A stretch of 10,026 bases of DNA from Betaproteobacteria bacterium. GTDB lineage: Bacteria > Pseudomonadota > Gammaproteobacteria > Burkholderiales > Thiobacillaceae. The stretch is taken from positions 1-10,026 of the forward strand of contig JAIFLB010000171.1 in assembly GCA_020049245.1 (NCBI GenBank). The letters run 5' to 3'. The position numbers and the translations under genes are program-made. Below are positions 1 through 7,372 of this stretch, in pieces (within the stretch, counting starts at the first letter, position 1; every line of letters begins with the position of its first letter). The notes beneath the pieces were generated by a model that saw nothing but the letters and a program-made list of their open reading frames with translations, was not told where the DNA came from and ran no database searches.

Positions 1-638
1 ACCGCTTCGGCGAGCATGGCATTGACCAGACGCACGATGGGCTGTGTGTATTCGGTGCCTGAACTGACGCCGGCGTTGGTGCTGACGTTGACCCCGACGT
101 TGGCGCCGACGTTGGTGCCGATATGCAGGCTGCTCCAATCAACCTCACCCGTTTCAATTTCCTTCAGGATGCCATCGACGGAGAGGTCAAAACCGTAAAA
201 CTTGTCGAGGTATTCGAGAATCTGCGTTTCCGCCGCCAGCAACGGTCGAATGTCGTAGCGGCCTTCAAGGTGCGCGCGCAACTGATCGAGTGCGACCAGG
301 TTGAACAGGTCGGGCACAGCGACAGTCAGCGTGTGAGTGTCGATATCAGCTGCCAGTGGCAGGAAGTGATGCCGTCGCGCAAGATGCTCCGGCGTCAGCG
401 CGATGGCTTCCGGGTCAGCCACGAAATGGGTCAGATCGATACTGGTTTCGCCCGCGTTCTGTGCCAGGACATCACGCAACACGCTGTCGTTGATGAAGCC
501 CAGATTGATCAGTTGGCGACCCAGCGGCAATCCGCTGGCGGATTGTTCCATCAGCGCAATGCGCAGTTGATCCGGACTGATCAGCCCCTGTCCGGCGAGC
601 CATTCGCCTAGCTTGGGCGGTTCGGGGAAATTGGCCAT
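1..638 (-). CDS. GspE/PilB-family secretion or pilus ATPase with N-terminal MshEN domain (3' part outside window)
   Basis: Translating the minus strand from the ATG at 638 gives 212 open codons that run off the left edge. Residues 9-60 show two MshEN motifs: K-L-G at 9-11 with G-L-I at 18-20, and L-G at 39-40 with G-F-I at 47-49. They are 29 residues apart, the spacing of the two 24-residue motifs plus 5-residue linker known in MshE. Residues 100-150 fit the rest of that domain (TVAVPDLFN, then KFYGF). After a repetitive linker (174-193) comes YTQPIVRLVNAMLAEA, the usual entry to the secretion ATPase domain. Walker motifs would lie outside the window. Family members power type II secretion or type IV pilus assembly at the inner membrane, and MshEN can bind cyclic di-GMP. 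No strong ribosome-binding site precedes the start. It follows the response regulator gene by 53 bp, so co-transcription is likely. Family confident; exact system unknown. Confidence 0.85.
   Translation of the reverse strand, partial: MANFPEPPKLGEWLAGQGLISPDQLRIALMEQSASGLPLGRQLINLGFINDSVLRDVLAQNAGETSIDLTHFVADPEAIALTPEHLARRHHFLPLAADIDTHTLTVAVPDLFNLVALDQLRAHLEGRYDIRPLLAAETQILEYLDKFYGFDLSVDGILKEIETGEVDWSSLHIGTNVGANVGVNVSTNAGVSSGTEYTQPIVRLVNAMLAEA
72..119 (-). repeat. Four 12-bp tandem units inside the ATPase gene
   Basis: Four consecutive 12-bp units (72-83, 84-95, 96-107, 108-119) share the core gacgttggNgcc on the plus strand. The last two differ at one base. On the coding strand they give four in-frame tetrapeptides, GTNV-GANV-GVNV-STNA, at residues 174-189, between the MshEN region and the ATPase domain. 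Units of 12 bp keep the frame, so copy number could change without breaking the gene. Confidence 0.8.
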
Positions 639-659
639 GTTTACCGTGAAGAGAATGAC

Positions 660-685
660 TTCAGCATTCAGAATTCAAAGCTGAA
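660..685 (-). repeat. Intercistronic inverted repeat between regulator and ATPase genes
   Basis: TTCAGC and GCTGAA form a 6-bp perfect stem (660-665 with 680-685) around a 14-nt loop that contains GAATTC. It starts 6 nt after the stop of the response regulator gene and 21 nt before the ATPase start. No T-run follows on the minus strand, so it is not a classical terminator. It may stabilise or process the mRNA, or may be chance. Confidence 0.4.
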
Positions 686-691
686 CACTCA

Positions 692-2125
692 CTATTCATC
701 CTGCTGGTAGGTTTGCATGCGGCTGTAAAGCGTGGTGCGGTTGACGCCGAGGATCTTGGCGGCTTGCGATAGGTTGCCGTGGGTCATCGCCAGGGCAGCT
801 TCAACGTAGCTGCGCTCCCAATGCCGGATGACCTGGTCCAGGTTGAAATTGTGCAGATTGCGCAGATGCGCTTTGGCGTATTCCTGCAGCGCAATGCCGT
901 CGGTGGGAAGCGGAATGGTGGCGGGGTTGACGACGTCAAGATCGAACTCGTCTTCCAGTTCACGCGCATTCACCGTGCGCCCAGCGTATTTGGTGGTCAG
1001 GCGAATCACGATATTGCGCAGTTCACGCACGTTTCCGGGGAAGTGGTAGTCCTCCCACAGGCGGCGTGCATCGGGGGCAAAAATGAAGGGCGCTGCGTTC
1101 ACCTCGCGTGCGAAATGGCTGCGGAAGTGTTCCAGCAGGGAGAGTTTGTCCTCGGTCTGCTCTCGCAACGGCGGCACGTGGACGGAAAACACCGACAGAC
1201 GATGGTAGAGGTCGCCGCGAAAGCGGCCTTCGCGGACTTCCTTGCGCAAATCGCGATTGGTGGCGGCGACGATGCGGGCATTGGAGAAGCGGCTACCGGT
1301 TTCGCCGACGCGTTGAAACTCGCCGTTTTCCAGCACACGCAGAAGCTTTGCCTGGAGTTCCAATGGGAGTTCGCCGATTTCATCGAGAAACAACGTGCCC
1401 TCGCGAGCGTCTTCAAAGTAGCCGGAATGCGCCTGGGTCGCGCCAGTGAAAGCGCCCTTCGCATAGCCGAACAGGGTGGGTTCGACCAGGGTGGGTGAGA
1501 TGGCGGCGCAGTTCAGCGCCAGATAAGGTTTGCTATTTCGCTTCGACCATTGATGCAGGCTCTTGGCAACCAACTCCTTGCCGCTACCGGATTCGCCTTC
1601 GATGAGGACAGGAAATGGCGCATCGGCGTAAAGCTTGATCTGGTTGCGCAGCCGGTCCACCGCAAAGCTGGACCCGACAATGCCGCTTGACTCGAGTGTG
1701 GTTGCCGGCGCTGGGGCGGCGAGTTGCTCGTGATCGAAGCGCAGGGCGGAAAACAAGGCTTGCCTGATCTTTTCCGGGTCAGCCGGTTTGGCGATGAAAT
1801 CAATTGCGCCCAACGCGCGCGCATGGCGGGCATTGGCATCATCGTTCTGGCCGGAAAGAACCAGAATGCGAGTCTTCTTGGAGTAATTGAGCAGGTCGCT
1901 GATCAGGGCGAAGCCTTCATCCGGCTTGTGCTGCGCCGGTGGCAGGCCTAAATCGATGAGTGCCAGCGGTGGCGGCGTGTCGAGTTGCGTCAACAGGCTT
2001 TTGACCTGCTGGCGCGATTCGGCGACAAAGACATCGAAATCATTCGACAGAACAAAGTGCAAGGTGTCGGTGATCAGAGGATCGTCATCGACGATCAACA
2101 GGGCCGGTTTTGAATCAGATTTCAC
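692..2125 (-). CDS. Sigma-54-dependent response regulator (NtrC family; PrsR-like receiver)
   Basis: A 477-residue activator with all three NtrC modules. Receiver, residues 7-125: acidic pocket D13-D15, phospho-acceptor D58 in LIDLGLPP, S91 and K113. AAA+ domain, about 148-380: Walker A GESGSGKE at 177-184, the sigma-54 contact loop GAFTGA at 224-229, Walker B TLFLDE near 244-249. C-terminal Fis-type helix-turn-helix at 439-471 (GNLSQAAKILGVNRTTLY). All key residues are present, so it should act as a phosphorylation-controlled ATPase that opens sigma-54 promoters. The receiver wording (DLGLPP, a gapped PDEGF, LGAIDFIAKPADP) recalls PEP-CTERM-box regulators (PrsR), but no exopolysaccharide or PEP-CTERM gene is in view. 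The start is GTG with GGAG six nt upstream; an ATG four nt earlier is in another frame. No partner kinase is in the window. Its targets are unknown; the ATPase gene 53 bp downstream is an obvious candidate partner. Confidence 0.93.
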   Translation of the reverse strand: MKSDSKPALLIVDDDPLITDTLHFVLSNDFDVFVAESRQQVKSLLTQLDTPPPLALIDLGLPPAQHKPDEGFALISDLLNYSKKTRILVLSGQNDDANARHARALGAIDFIAKPADPEKIRQALFSALRFDHEQLAAPAPATTLESSGIVGSSFAVDRLRNQIKLYADAPFPVLIEGESGSGKELVAKSLHQWSKRNSKPYLALNCAAISPTLVEPTLFGYAKGAFTGATQAHSGYFEDAREGTLFLDEIGELPLELQAKLLRVLENGEFQRVGETGSRFSNARIVAATNRDLRKEVREGRFRGDLYHRLSVFSVHVPPLREQTEDKLSLLEHFRSHFAREVNAAPFIFAPDARRLWEDYHFPGNVRELRNIVIRLTTKYAGRTVNARELEDEFDLDVVNPATIPLPTDGIALQEYAKAHLRNLHNFNLDQVIRHWERSYVEAALAMTHGNLSQAAKILGVNRTTLYSRMQTYQQDE

Positions 2126-2131
2126 TCATTT

Positions 2132-2135
2132 CTCC
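2132..2135 (-). promoter_or_regulatory. Ribosome-binding site fixing the GTG start of the response regulator
   Basis: GGAG lies 6 nt before the GTG at 2125-2123. An overlapping ATG (2129-2127) is only 2 nt from GGAG, is out of frame, and reaches a stop after four codons. The GTG is therefore the better start. Confidence 0.6.
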
Positions 2136-2260
2136 GTCGCGCTGTCTTGCATGGTTTTTCCTGCAAATGGTTTCATGCATCTGCGCCATCATGAACTGAC
2201 GCTGAATTCTGTCTCCGCATCAAACAGGGGCGAAGAATGTTCGGCCTGTAGTCTGTAAAC

Positions 2261-2280
2261 CTGAAATCAGCTGAAATCAG
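2261..2280. repeat. Perfect 10-bp tandem duplication at the stop of the unknown gene
   Basis: The 10-mer ctgaaatcag occurs twice head to tail. Each copy has CTGA/TCAG arms and the junction creates the 8-bp palindrome TCAGCTGA. The second copy contains the TGA stop of the 553-residue protein gene. The repeat lies about 136 bp before the response regulator start, in the 151-bp gap between these genes. It could be an operator, a weak hairpin or a replication-slippage duplication; no T-run follows. Confidence 0.6.
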
Positions 2281-3938
2281 GAAACCTGCACGTAAGTTGC
2301 CATCAACCAGCCGTCGCCCTTGTCTCTCACAGATTCCAGCCGAATCATGCGAATGCCGTCCGGATCCCGCATGTTGAATGGGCGTCCGTGCGCATAGCGC
2401 GCGCTTTCCATGATGATCAAGTTGCCTTCTTGTGGATCTGGAAAAATGAGGGCGTAGCTAATGTTCTGCTGGAAGTTTTGATTGCCATCCACCGAAAAAC
2501 TCAATCCAGCCGATATTTCATGCACTTCAAGTTGAACCAATGTTGGCGTTTTGGCCAGGGTCTGCACCCCGATTTTGCGCATGTCGTCATGCATACGTGT
2601 GATACGACGAATTACGCCAATCTGCCAGGCATGAGTTGGGTCGAGACGGATTGCGAGCAATTTCCCCACCTTGACCCATTCGCTTTCTTCGCCCTTCAGG
2701 ACGATGCCAAGTCCTGAGTCGCTTCGGTCAAACAACGGCCATTGTTCGGCGCTGAGATCGCGACTTCCCTGTCCACGCTGGGAAATAGCCGATTTGGTGC
2801 GTTCGGTGACAAAACCGTAAAGCTTGATGTCGAGGATTTCTTCGGTGCTGAGTTTTTGCCCTGGCGTGGTACCACTGGTGATTTCAAGCTCGGACTCGAT
2901 CCGCTTGCAAATGATGTTCAGGTCACGCACCACTTCACATCGGCCCTGGGTTGGCTCGCGGTTATTGGTTCTGCGTTCTCGTTCGTTGGAGGCTGCCCAT
3001 TCGTTGGCGGCATGAGTCAGCAGATCGTAGCCATCAGGCAAGCGGAAATCTTCACCCAGGCCAAGGCTGGGTGGCAGCGTGCCAGATTTCAAGGCAAGCT
3101 CGGTTTGCTTGATATGCTCTTGCAAGGGTTCCGTATCAATAAAACGGAAGCTGTTTACGACTGGGGCGCTGGAGCGAATGCGCTTGAGTCCATGACCTTT
3201 TTCGGTGTCGATAAAAAAGAAATGCCGCGACTCGTCATATGTGTTCTCGAGCTTGGTCATTTCCATCCAGTTATCCAGCCAGTGATCGATCATTTCAATC
3301 TGCTTGGGGGTCAGACTGCCGGCCCCAAGAGGAGACAGCAATAAAGCCTGGACGTATTCCTCCATACAACTCGACGGTTTTGAATCGGACGAGTACATCT
3401 TCATTCGGTTGTTCTGGAAACCATCGAATTCGCAGATACGGTAGAGGTTGTGAAACCGTTGCCAGAGCTTTTCCTCAACCTTCTCATAACGGAAATAACG
3501 CCATTTAAAGACATCCGCAAAGCCCCGCAAGGCGCGACCGGCAATCTGCGGAATGGCGGATTGAATCTTGCTGCCACCGGGGTTGCCAACAAAATCCATG
3601 ATGAAGGTGTGATAGCCGCGGGTGACTTCCCAGTAAAACGCGTGAATCGCGGTCCAGAGCCGGGATTCGATCACTTTCGACATGCGGGGATTGCGCAAAT
3701 ACTGCAGGCAAAGGGAGTACTGCATATCACGCGCCTGATTGTCCAGATGCATCAGAACCTGAAGTCGATCCTTCGACATCGGCAGGCCGGCATGATTGAA
3801 CTGGATCAGGCTTTGAACGACTTGCTCTTGCGCGGTGTAAATATCACCGGCAGGTAGTTCCTGCATCCAGCGCGAGACCGTTTTCAGGTCGCTCAGTGGA
3901 TCTTCTTCGCTCTTCTTGCGTTTGAAGAATCCGAACAT
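2277..3938 (-). CDS. Uncharacterised 553-residue protein downstream of alaS
   Basis: I do not recognise a named family. The N-terminus is short, aromatic and basic (MFGFFKRKK), with no signal peptide or membrane helix evident, so it is probably cytoplasmic. Residues 20-220 look mostly helical and rich in aromatics (for example KWRYFRYEKVEEKLWQRFH near 145-163). The middle holds two FIDTE sequences (near 242 and 266). The C-terminal part, about 405-475, looks beta-rich (GIVLKGEESEWVKVGKLLAI, then HAWQIGVIRRITR), which is reminiscent of PilZ-like barrels, but the RxxxR and DxSxxG motifs of PilZ are not visible. The chosen ATG has GAGGA 9 nt upstream and lies 16 bp after the alaS stop. A GTG at 3971 would add 11 residues and overlap alaS by 17 bp. 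Close spacing suggests co-transcription with alaS. Real gene: very likely. Function: unknown. Confidence 0.85.
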   Translation of the reverse strand: MFGFFKRKKSEEDPLSDLKTVSRWMQELPAGDIYTAQEQVVQSLIQFNHAGLPMSKDRLQVLMHLDNQARDMQYSLCLQYLRNPRMSKVIESRLWTAIHAFYWEVTRGYHTFIMDFVGNPGGSKIQSAIPQIAGRALRGFADVFKWRYFRYEKVEEKLWQRFHNLYRICEFDGFQNNRMKMYSSDSKPSSCMEEYVQALLLSPLGAGSLTPKQIEMIDHWLDNWMEMTKLENTYDESRHFFFIDTEKGHGLKRIRSSAPVVNSFRFIDTEPLQEHIKQTELALKSGTLPPSLGLGEDFRLPDGYDLLTHAANEWAASNERERRTNNREPTQGRCEVVRDLNIICKRIESELEITSGTTPGQKLSTEEILDIKLYGFVTERTKSAISQRGQGSRDLSAEQWPLFDRSDSGLGIVLKGEESEWVKVGKLLAIRLDPTHAWQIGVIRRITRMHDDMRKIGVQTLAKTPTLVQLEVHEISAGLSFSVDGNQNFQQNISYALIFPDPQEGNLIIMESARYAHGRPFNMRDPDGIRMIRLESVRDKGDGWLMATYVQVS

Positions 3939-3947
3939 AAAGCCTAA

Positions 3948-3952
3948 TCCTC
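3948..3952 (-). promoter_or_regulatory. Ribosome-binding site supporting the ATG start at 3938
   Basis: GAGGA, 9 nt before the ATG at 3938, favours that start over the upstream GTG at 3971. That GTG is embedded in the last alaS codons and has only a weak GGAT-type sequence before it. Confidence 0.5.
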
Positions 3953-3954
3953 GC

Positions 3955-6570
3955 TTAATTAAGTTTGCCACTTATCCAATCCAGAACACCTGCCAAGGCG
4001 GTGGGTAAATTCTCTGGCAACGTGCCACCGGCTTGAGCCAGGTCTGGCTTGCCACCACCTTTGCCACCGACCTGGGCGGCCACGAAATTCACCAGTTCAC
4101 CTGCTTTGATTCTGCCGATCGCATCCGGTGTCACTGCAGCAATCAGTGCAACCTTGCCATCCAATGTACTGCCAAGTACGACTGCACATGACTGGAGTTT
4201 GTCGCGCAGCTTATCGGCAAGTTCACGTAAAGCTTTAGCATCCGCGCCTTCGATCATTGCGGCAAGCACTTTAATTCCGGCGACCTCGGTGGCTTGGGAT
4301 GCCAGGTCATCGCCCTGGGAGGCCGCCATTTTCGATTTGTAGCGCGCCAGTTCTTTTTCAAGTGCTTTTACTTGATCCTGAATCTGGGCCAGACGCGCCG
4401 CTACTTCCTGTGGCTGCGCGCGCACCAGGTCGGCTACTTCGCGCAATGTCATTTCCTGCGCCTGCGCATAAGCGAGCGCACCCGGGCCGGTGACCGCTTC
4501 AATTCGGCGCACACCGGCTGCGACACCTCCCTCAGCGACGACCTTGAACAAGCCGATATCGCCGGTGCGTTTGACATGCGTGCCTCCGCAAAGCTCGGTC
4601 GAGAAGTCACCCATGCCCACGACACGGACTTCATCGCCATATTTTTCGCCGAACAGTGCCATGGCTCCTGCCTTGATTGCCTCTTCGTGTTTCATCAGAC
4701 GGGTTTCGACCCGATTGTTGCGGCGTATTTCCGCATTCACCTGTTCTTCGATCTGGCGAATTTCGTCGACTGTCAGCGGTTGCGGGTGGGCAAAGTCAAA
4801 GCGCGTCCGCTCGGCATTGACCAGCGAACCCTTCTGCGTGACATGGTTGCCGAGCACGCGACGCAGCGCGGCATGCATCAAATGGGTGGCGGAGTGGTTG
4901 TAGGCGGCGCGTTGACGCGATTCCGCATCGACTTGCGCATCGATGCCTTCACCTACTGCCAGTTTGCCGGTGGACATTCGGCCCTTGTGACCGAATACAT
5001 CTGCTTGGATCTTCAACGTGTCTTCCACCAGGAAGCTGCCATGGCCGCTCGATATCTCTCCAATGTCGCCCGTCTGGCCGCCGGATTCGGCGTAGAAAGG
5101 GGTGCGGTCAAGCACGATGACCGCCTCGTCGCCGGCGGAAATTTCGTTGACCTGGCTGCCTTCCTTGTAGATCGCGATGATCTGGCATTCTTGTTGCAGC
5201 TGGTCGTAACCGACGAATTCGGTTTTCTTGCCGTCGAAACTGAGGCCTTTGCCCATGCTGAATTTTGACGCGGCGCGGGCGCGTTCGCGTTGCATCTGCA
5301 TGGCATTCTCGAAGCCGGCGAAATCGACGGTGATGCCGCGTTCGCGCGCAATGTCGGCAGTCAGGTCGAGGGGGAAGCCGAACGTATCGTAGAGTTTGAA
5401 AACGGTTTCGCCGTCCAGCATCTTGTCTTCCGATGCCATGGCACCTTCCAGGACGCCCATGCCGTTTTCCAGGGTTTCCGCAAATCGTTCCTCTTCCTGT
5501 TTCAACACGGCAGCGACCCGATCCTGCGCGGCGACCAGTTCCGGATACGCTTCACCCATCACGTTGGCGAGATCGGCCACCAGTTTGTGGAAAAACGGGG
5601 TTTTGCAGCCGAGTTTGTAGCCGTGCCGGATGGCGCGGCGGATGACTCGGCGCAGCACATAGCCGCGGCCTTCGTTGCCGGGGATGACGCCATCGACGAT
5701 CAGGAAGGAACAGGCGCGGATATGGTCGGCAACGACTTTCAGCGAGTTGTTGTCCAGATCGGTGACGCCGGTTTCACGCGCGGCGGCCTTGATCAGCACC
5801 TGGAACAGATCGATCTGGTAATTGGAGTGGACATGCTGCATCACCGCCGAGATGCGCTCCAGGCCCATGCCGGTATCCACCGAGGGTTTCGGCAGCGGGT
5901 GCATCACTCCGGCTTCGTCGCGGTTGTACTGCATGAACACCAGATTCCAGATTTCGATATAGCGGTCGCCGTCTTCCTCAGGCGTGCCGGGGGGGCCGCC
6001 AGCTACTTCCGGTCCATGGTCGTAAAAAATTTCGGTACACGGACCGCAGGGGCCGGTATCGCCCATCGCCCAGAAATTGTCGGACTGATAGCGCTGCCCA
6101 CCTTTGTCGCCGATGCGGGTGATGCGATCTTTCGGTACGCCGATTTCATCGGCCCAGATGGCGAATGCTTCATCGTCTTCCTGGTAAACCGTCACCCAGA
6201 GTTTTTCGCGTGGAATGCCCAGCGTGACGGTGAGGAATTCCCAGGCAAAACGGATTGCGTCTGGCTTGAAATAATCGCCGAAGCTGAAGTTGCCCAGCAT
6301 CTCGAAGAAGGTGTGATGACGTGCGGTATAGCCGACGTTCTCCAGATCGTTGTGCTTGCCGCCCGCCCGCACGCAACGCTGGCTGGATGCTGCCCGAAGA
6401 TAGGGCCGCGTTTCCCGTCCGAGGAAAACGTCCTTGAATTGAACCATGCCGGCGTTGGTAAATAGCAGCGTGGGGTCGTTGCCGGGAACGAGTTGACTCG
6501 AAGCCACTGGGGTATGCCCTTTGGCAGCAAAAAAATCGAGAAACTGGCGGCGGATTTCACTGCTTTTCAT
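3955..6570 (-). CDS. alaS: Alanyl-tRNA synthetase
   Basis: Charges tRNA-Ala with alanine in the cytoplasm and edits mischarged Ser/Gly. The 871 residues match the usual bacterial length (about 875). Class II catalytic core at 1-250: motif 1 region LLFTNAGMVQFKDVFLG (35-51), motif 2 region RHHTFFEMLGNFSFGDYF (84-101), motif 3 region VDTGMGLERI (231-240). The editing domain carries the zinc ligands HSATH (559-563) and CGGTH (661-665). The C-Ala domain ends with GGKGGGKPDLAQAGG (835-849). Nothing is missing. The start is the ATG at 6570 giving MKSSEIRRQFLDFF, which matches family N-termini; the frame stays open 47 codons upstream but that part is unlike AlaRS. No purine-rich ribosome-binding site is seen just before it. 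It follows trmB by 106 bp and precedes the unknown gene by 16 bp. Confidence 0.98.
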   Translation of the reverse strand: MKSSEIRRQFLDFFAAKGHTPVASSQLVPGNDPTLLFTNAGMVQFKDVFLGRETRPYLRAASSQRCVRAGGKHNDLENVGYTARHHTFFEMLGNFSFGDYFKPDAIRFAWEFLTVTLGIPREKLWVTVYQEDDEAFAIWADEIGVPKDRITRIGDKGGQRYQSDNFWAMGDTGPCGPCTEIFYDHGPEVAGGPPGTPEEDGDRYIEIWNLVFMQYNRDEAGVMHPLPKPSVDTGMGLERISAVMQHVHSNYQIDLFQVLIKAAARETGVTDLDNNSLKVVADHIRACSFLIVDGVIPGNEGRGYVLRRVIRRAIRHGYKLGCKTPFFHKLVADLANVMGEAYPELVAAQDRVAAVLKQEEERFAETLENGMGVLEGAMASEDKMLDGETVFKLYDTFGFPLDLTADIARERGITVDFAGFENAMQMQRERARAASKFSMGKGLSFDGKKTEFVGYDQLQQECQIIAIYKEGSQVNEISAGDEAVIVLDRTPFYAESGGQTGDIGEISSGHGSFLVEDTLKIQADVFGHKGRMSTGKLAVGEGIDAQVDAESRQRAAYNHSATHLMHAALRRVLGNHVTQKGSLVNAERTRFDFAHPQPLTVDEIRQIEEQVNAEIRRNNRVETRLMKHEEAIKAGAMALFGEKYGDEVRVVGMGDFSTELCGGTHVKRTGDIGLFKVVAEGGVAAGVRRIEAVTGPGALAYAQAQEMTLREVADLVRAQPQEVAARLAQIQDQVKALEKELARYKSKMAASQGDDLASQATEVAGIKVLAAMIEGADAKALRELADKLRDKLQSCAVVLGSTLDGKVALIAAVTPDAIGRIKAGELVNFVAAQVGGKGGGKPDLAQAGGTLPENLPTALAGVLDWISGKLN

Positions 6571-6599
6571 GGCTAGGGCTTGGAAAAAATGGTGGCCGA

Positions 6600-6605
6600 A
6601 TTGTA
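6600..6605 (-). promoter_or_regulatory. Possible -10 element for alaS
   Basis: On the minus strand TACAAT (5 of 6 to TATAAT) lies 29 nt upstream of the alaS ATG in the 106-bp gap after trmB. No good -35 hexamer is seen 16-18 nt further upstream, so this is tentative. Confidence 0.25.
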
Positions 6606-6646
6606 GCGATGAAAATTCAGTCCCGGGAGGCGAGCACCGGTCTTTT

Positions 6647-6666
6647 TGCCGCATACGGAGGCGGCA
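6647..6666 (-). repeat. Stem-loop just after trmB
   Basis: TGCCGC (6647-6652) and GCGGCA (6661-6666) form a 6-bp GC-rich stem with an 8-nt loop, 10 nt beyond the trmB stop. On the minus strand it is followed by AAAAAG rather than T residues. It is therefore not a standard intrinsic terminator; it may be a pause, a processing site or an mRNA 3' protector. Confidence 0.45.
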
Positions 6667-6676
6667 GCCAGTGAGA

Positions 6677-7372
6677 CTACCTGCGACGAAACAGCAGATC
6701 CCAAACGCCATGCCCGAGGCGCAGGCCGCGTTGCTCGAATTTGGTGAGCGGACGATAGGCAGGGCGTGCAGCGTATCCCACGGTTGTGTTGATCAAGCGG
6801 TTTTCGGCGCTGAGCACTTCCAGCATCTGCTCGGCATAGTTTTCCCAGTCGGTGGCAAGGTGCAGATAGCCACCGGTTTTCAGCTTGTCCACCAGTGATG
6901 CGACAAAGACGGGTTGGATCAGGCGGCGCTTGTGATGACGTGACTTATGCCAGGGGTCGGGAAAATAAATGTGAATGCCGGCCAGGCTGGCATCGGCAAT
7001 CATCAATTGCAGCACTTCTACCGCATCATGCTGAATGATGCGCAGATTGGTCAGGTTGCGTTCGCCGATCTGCTTGAGCAAGGCCCCGACACCAGGGGTG
7101 TGGACTTCAATGCCGAGAAAGTTGCTTTCAGGCTGCGCTGCTGCGATTTCTGCTGTCGCGCCGCCCATGCCGAAGCCGATTTCAAGAATGGTGTCGGCAG
7201 AACGCTGAAAAACATCATCGAAATCCAGCTTCTCTGGTGAATAGGGCAAAACGAAACGCGGCCCGAGTTCATCCAGCGCTTTCTGTTGACCGGAACCCAT
7301 GCGGCCGGCACGTAAGACAAAAGAACGTATGGTTTGATGGATGATCGGGCGGGGCGGGTGTTGTGCAGACAT
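6677..7372 (-). CDS. trmB: tRNA (guanine-N7-)-methyltransferase
   Basis: SAM-dependent enzyme that makes m7G at position 46 of tRNAs. The 231 residues show the full TrmB pattern: SAM-binding glycine motif LEIGFGMGG (63-71), acidic E89 in the second strand (GIEVHTPGVG), the catalytic signature YFPDPWHKSRHHKRR (136-150), ATDWE (173-177) and the C-terminal RPLTKFEQRG (207-216). Length and motifs are normal. The ATG has GGAA five nt upstream. The damaged thiG frame now runs 104 bp into this gene in another frame, whereas the inferred original thiG stop lies 48 bp before it. TrmB itself appears intact. Confidence 0.97.
   Translation of the reverse strand: MSAQHPPRPIIHQTIRSFVLRAGRMGSGQQKALDELGPRFVLPYSPEKLDFDDVFQRSADTILEIGFGMGGATAEIAAAQPESNFLGIEVHTPGVGALLKQIGERNLTNLRIIQHDAVEVLQLMIADASLAGIHIYFPDPWHKSRHHKRRLIQPVFVASLVDKLKTGGYLHLATDWENYAEQMLEVLSAENRLINTTVGYAARPAYRPLTKFEQRGLRLGHGVWDLLFRRR

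Noticed and set aside
16..611. Plus-strand frames of 60 and 162 codons at the left end
   Set aside because: They are antisense to the MshEN/ATPase gene, whose minus-strand translation matches a known family.
2111..2188. A 25-codon minus-strand ORF overlapping the response regulator start
   Set aside because: No ribosome-binding site and no recognisable peptide; its frame merely uses the out-of-frame ATG next to the GTG start.
2520..2720. PilZ domain in the C-terminal part of the unknown protein
   Set aside because: The defining RxxxR and DxSxxG motifs are not visible, so it is kept only as a structural guess.
4294..6465. Long plus-strand open frames (324 and 391 codons) opposite alaS
   Set aside because: They mirror the codon structure of alaS, whose motifs are complete on the minus strand. 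The translations show no recognisable domains and have no good starts.
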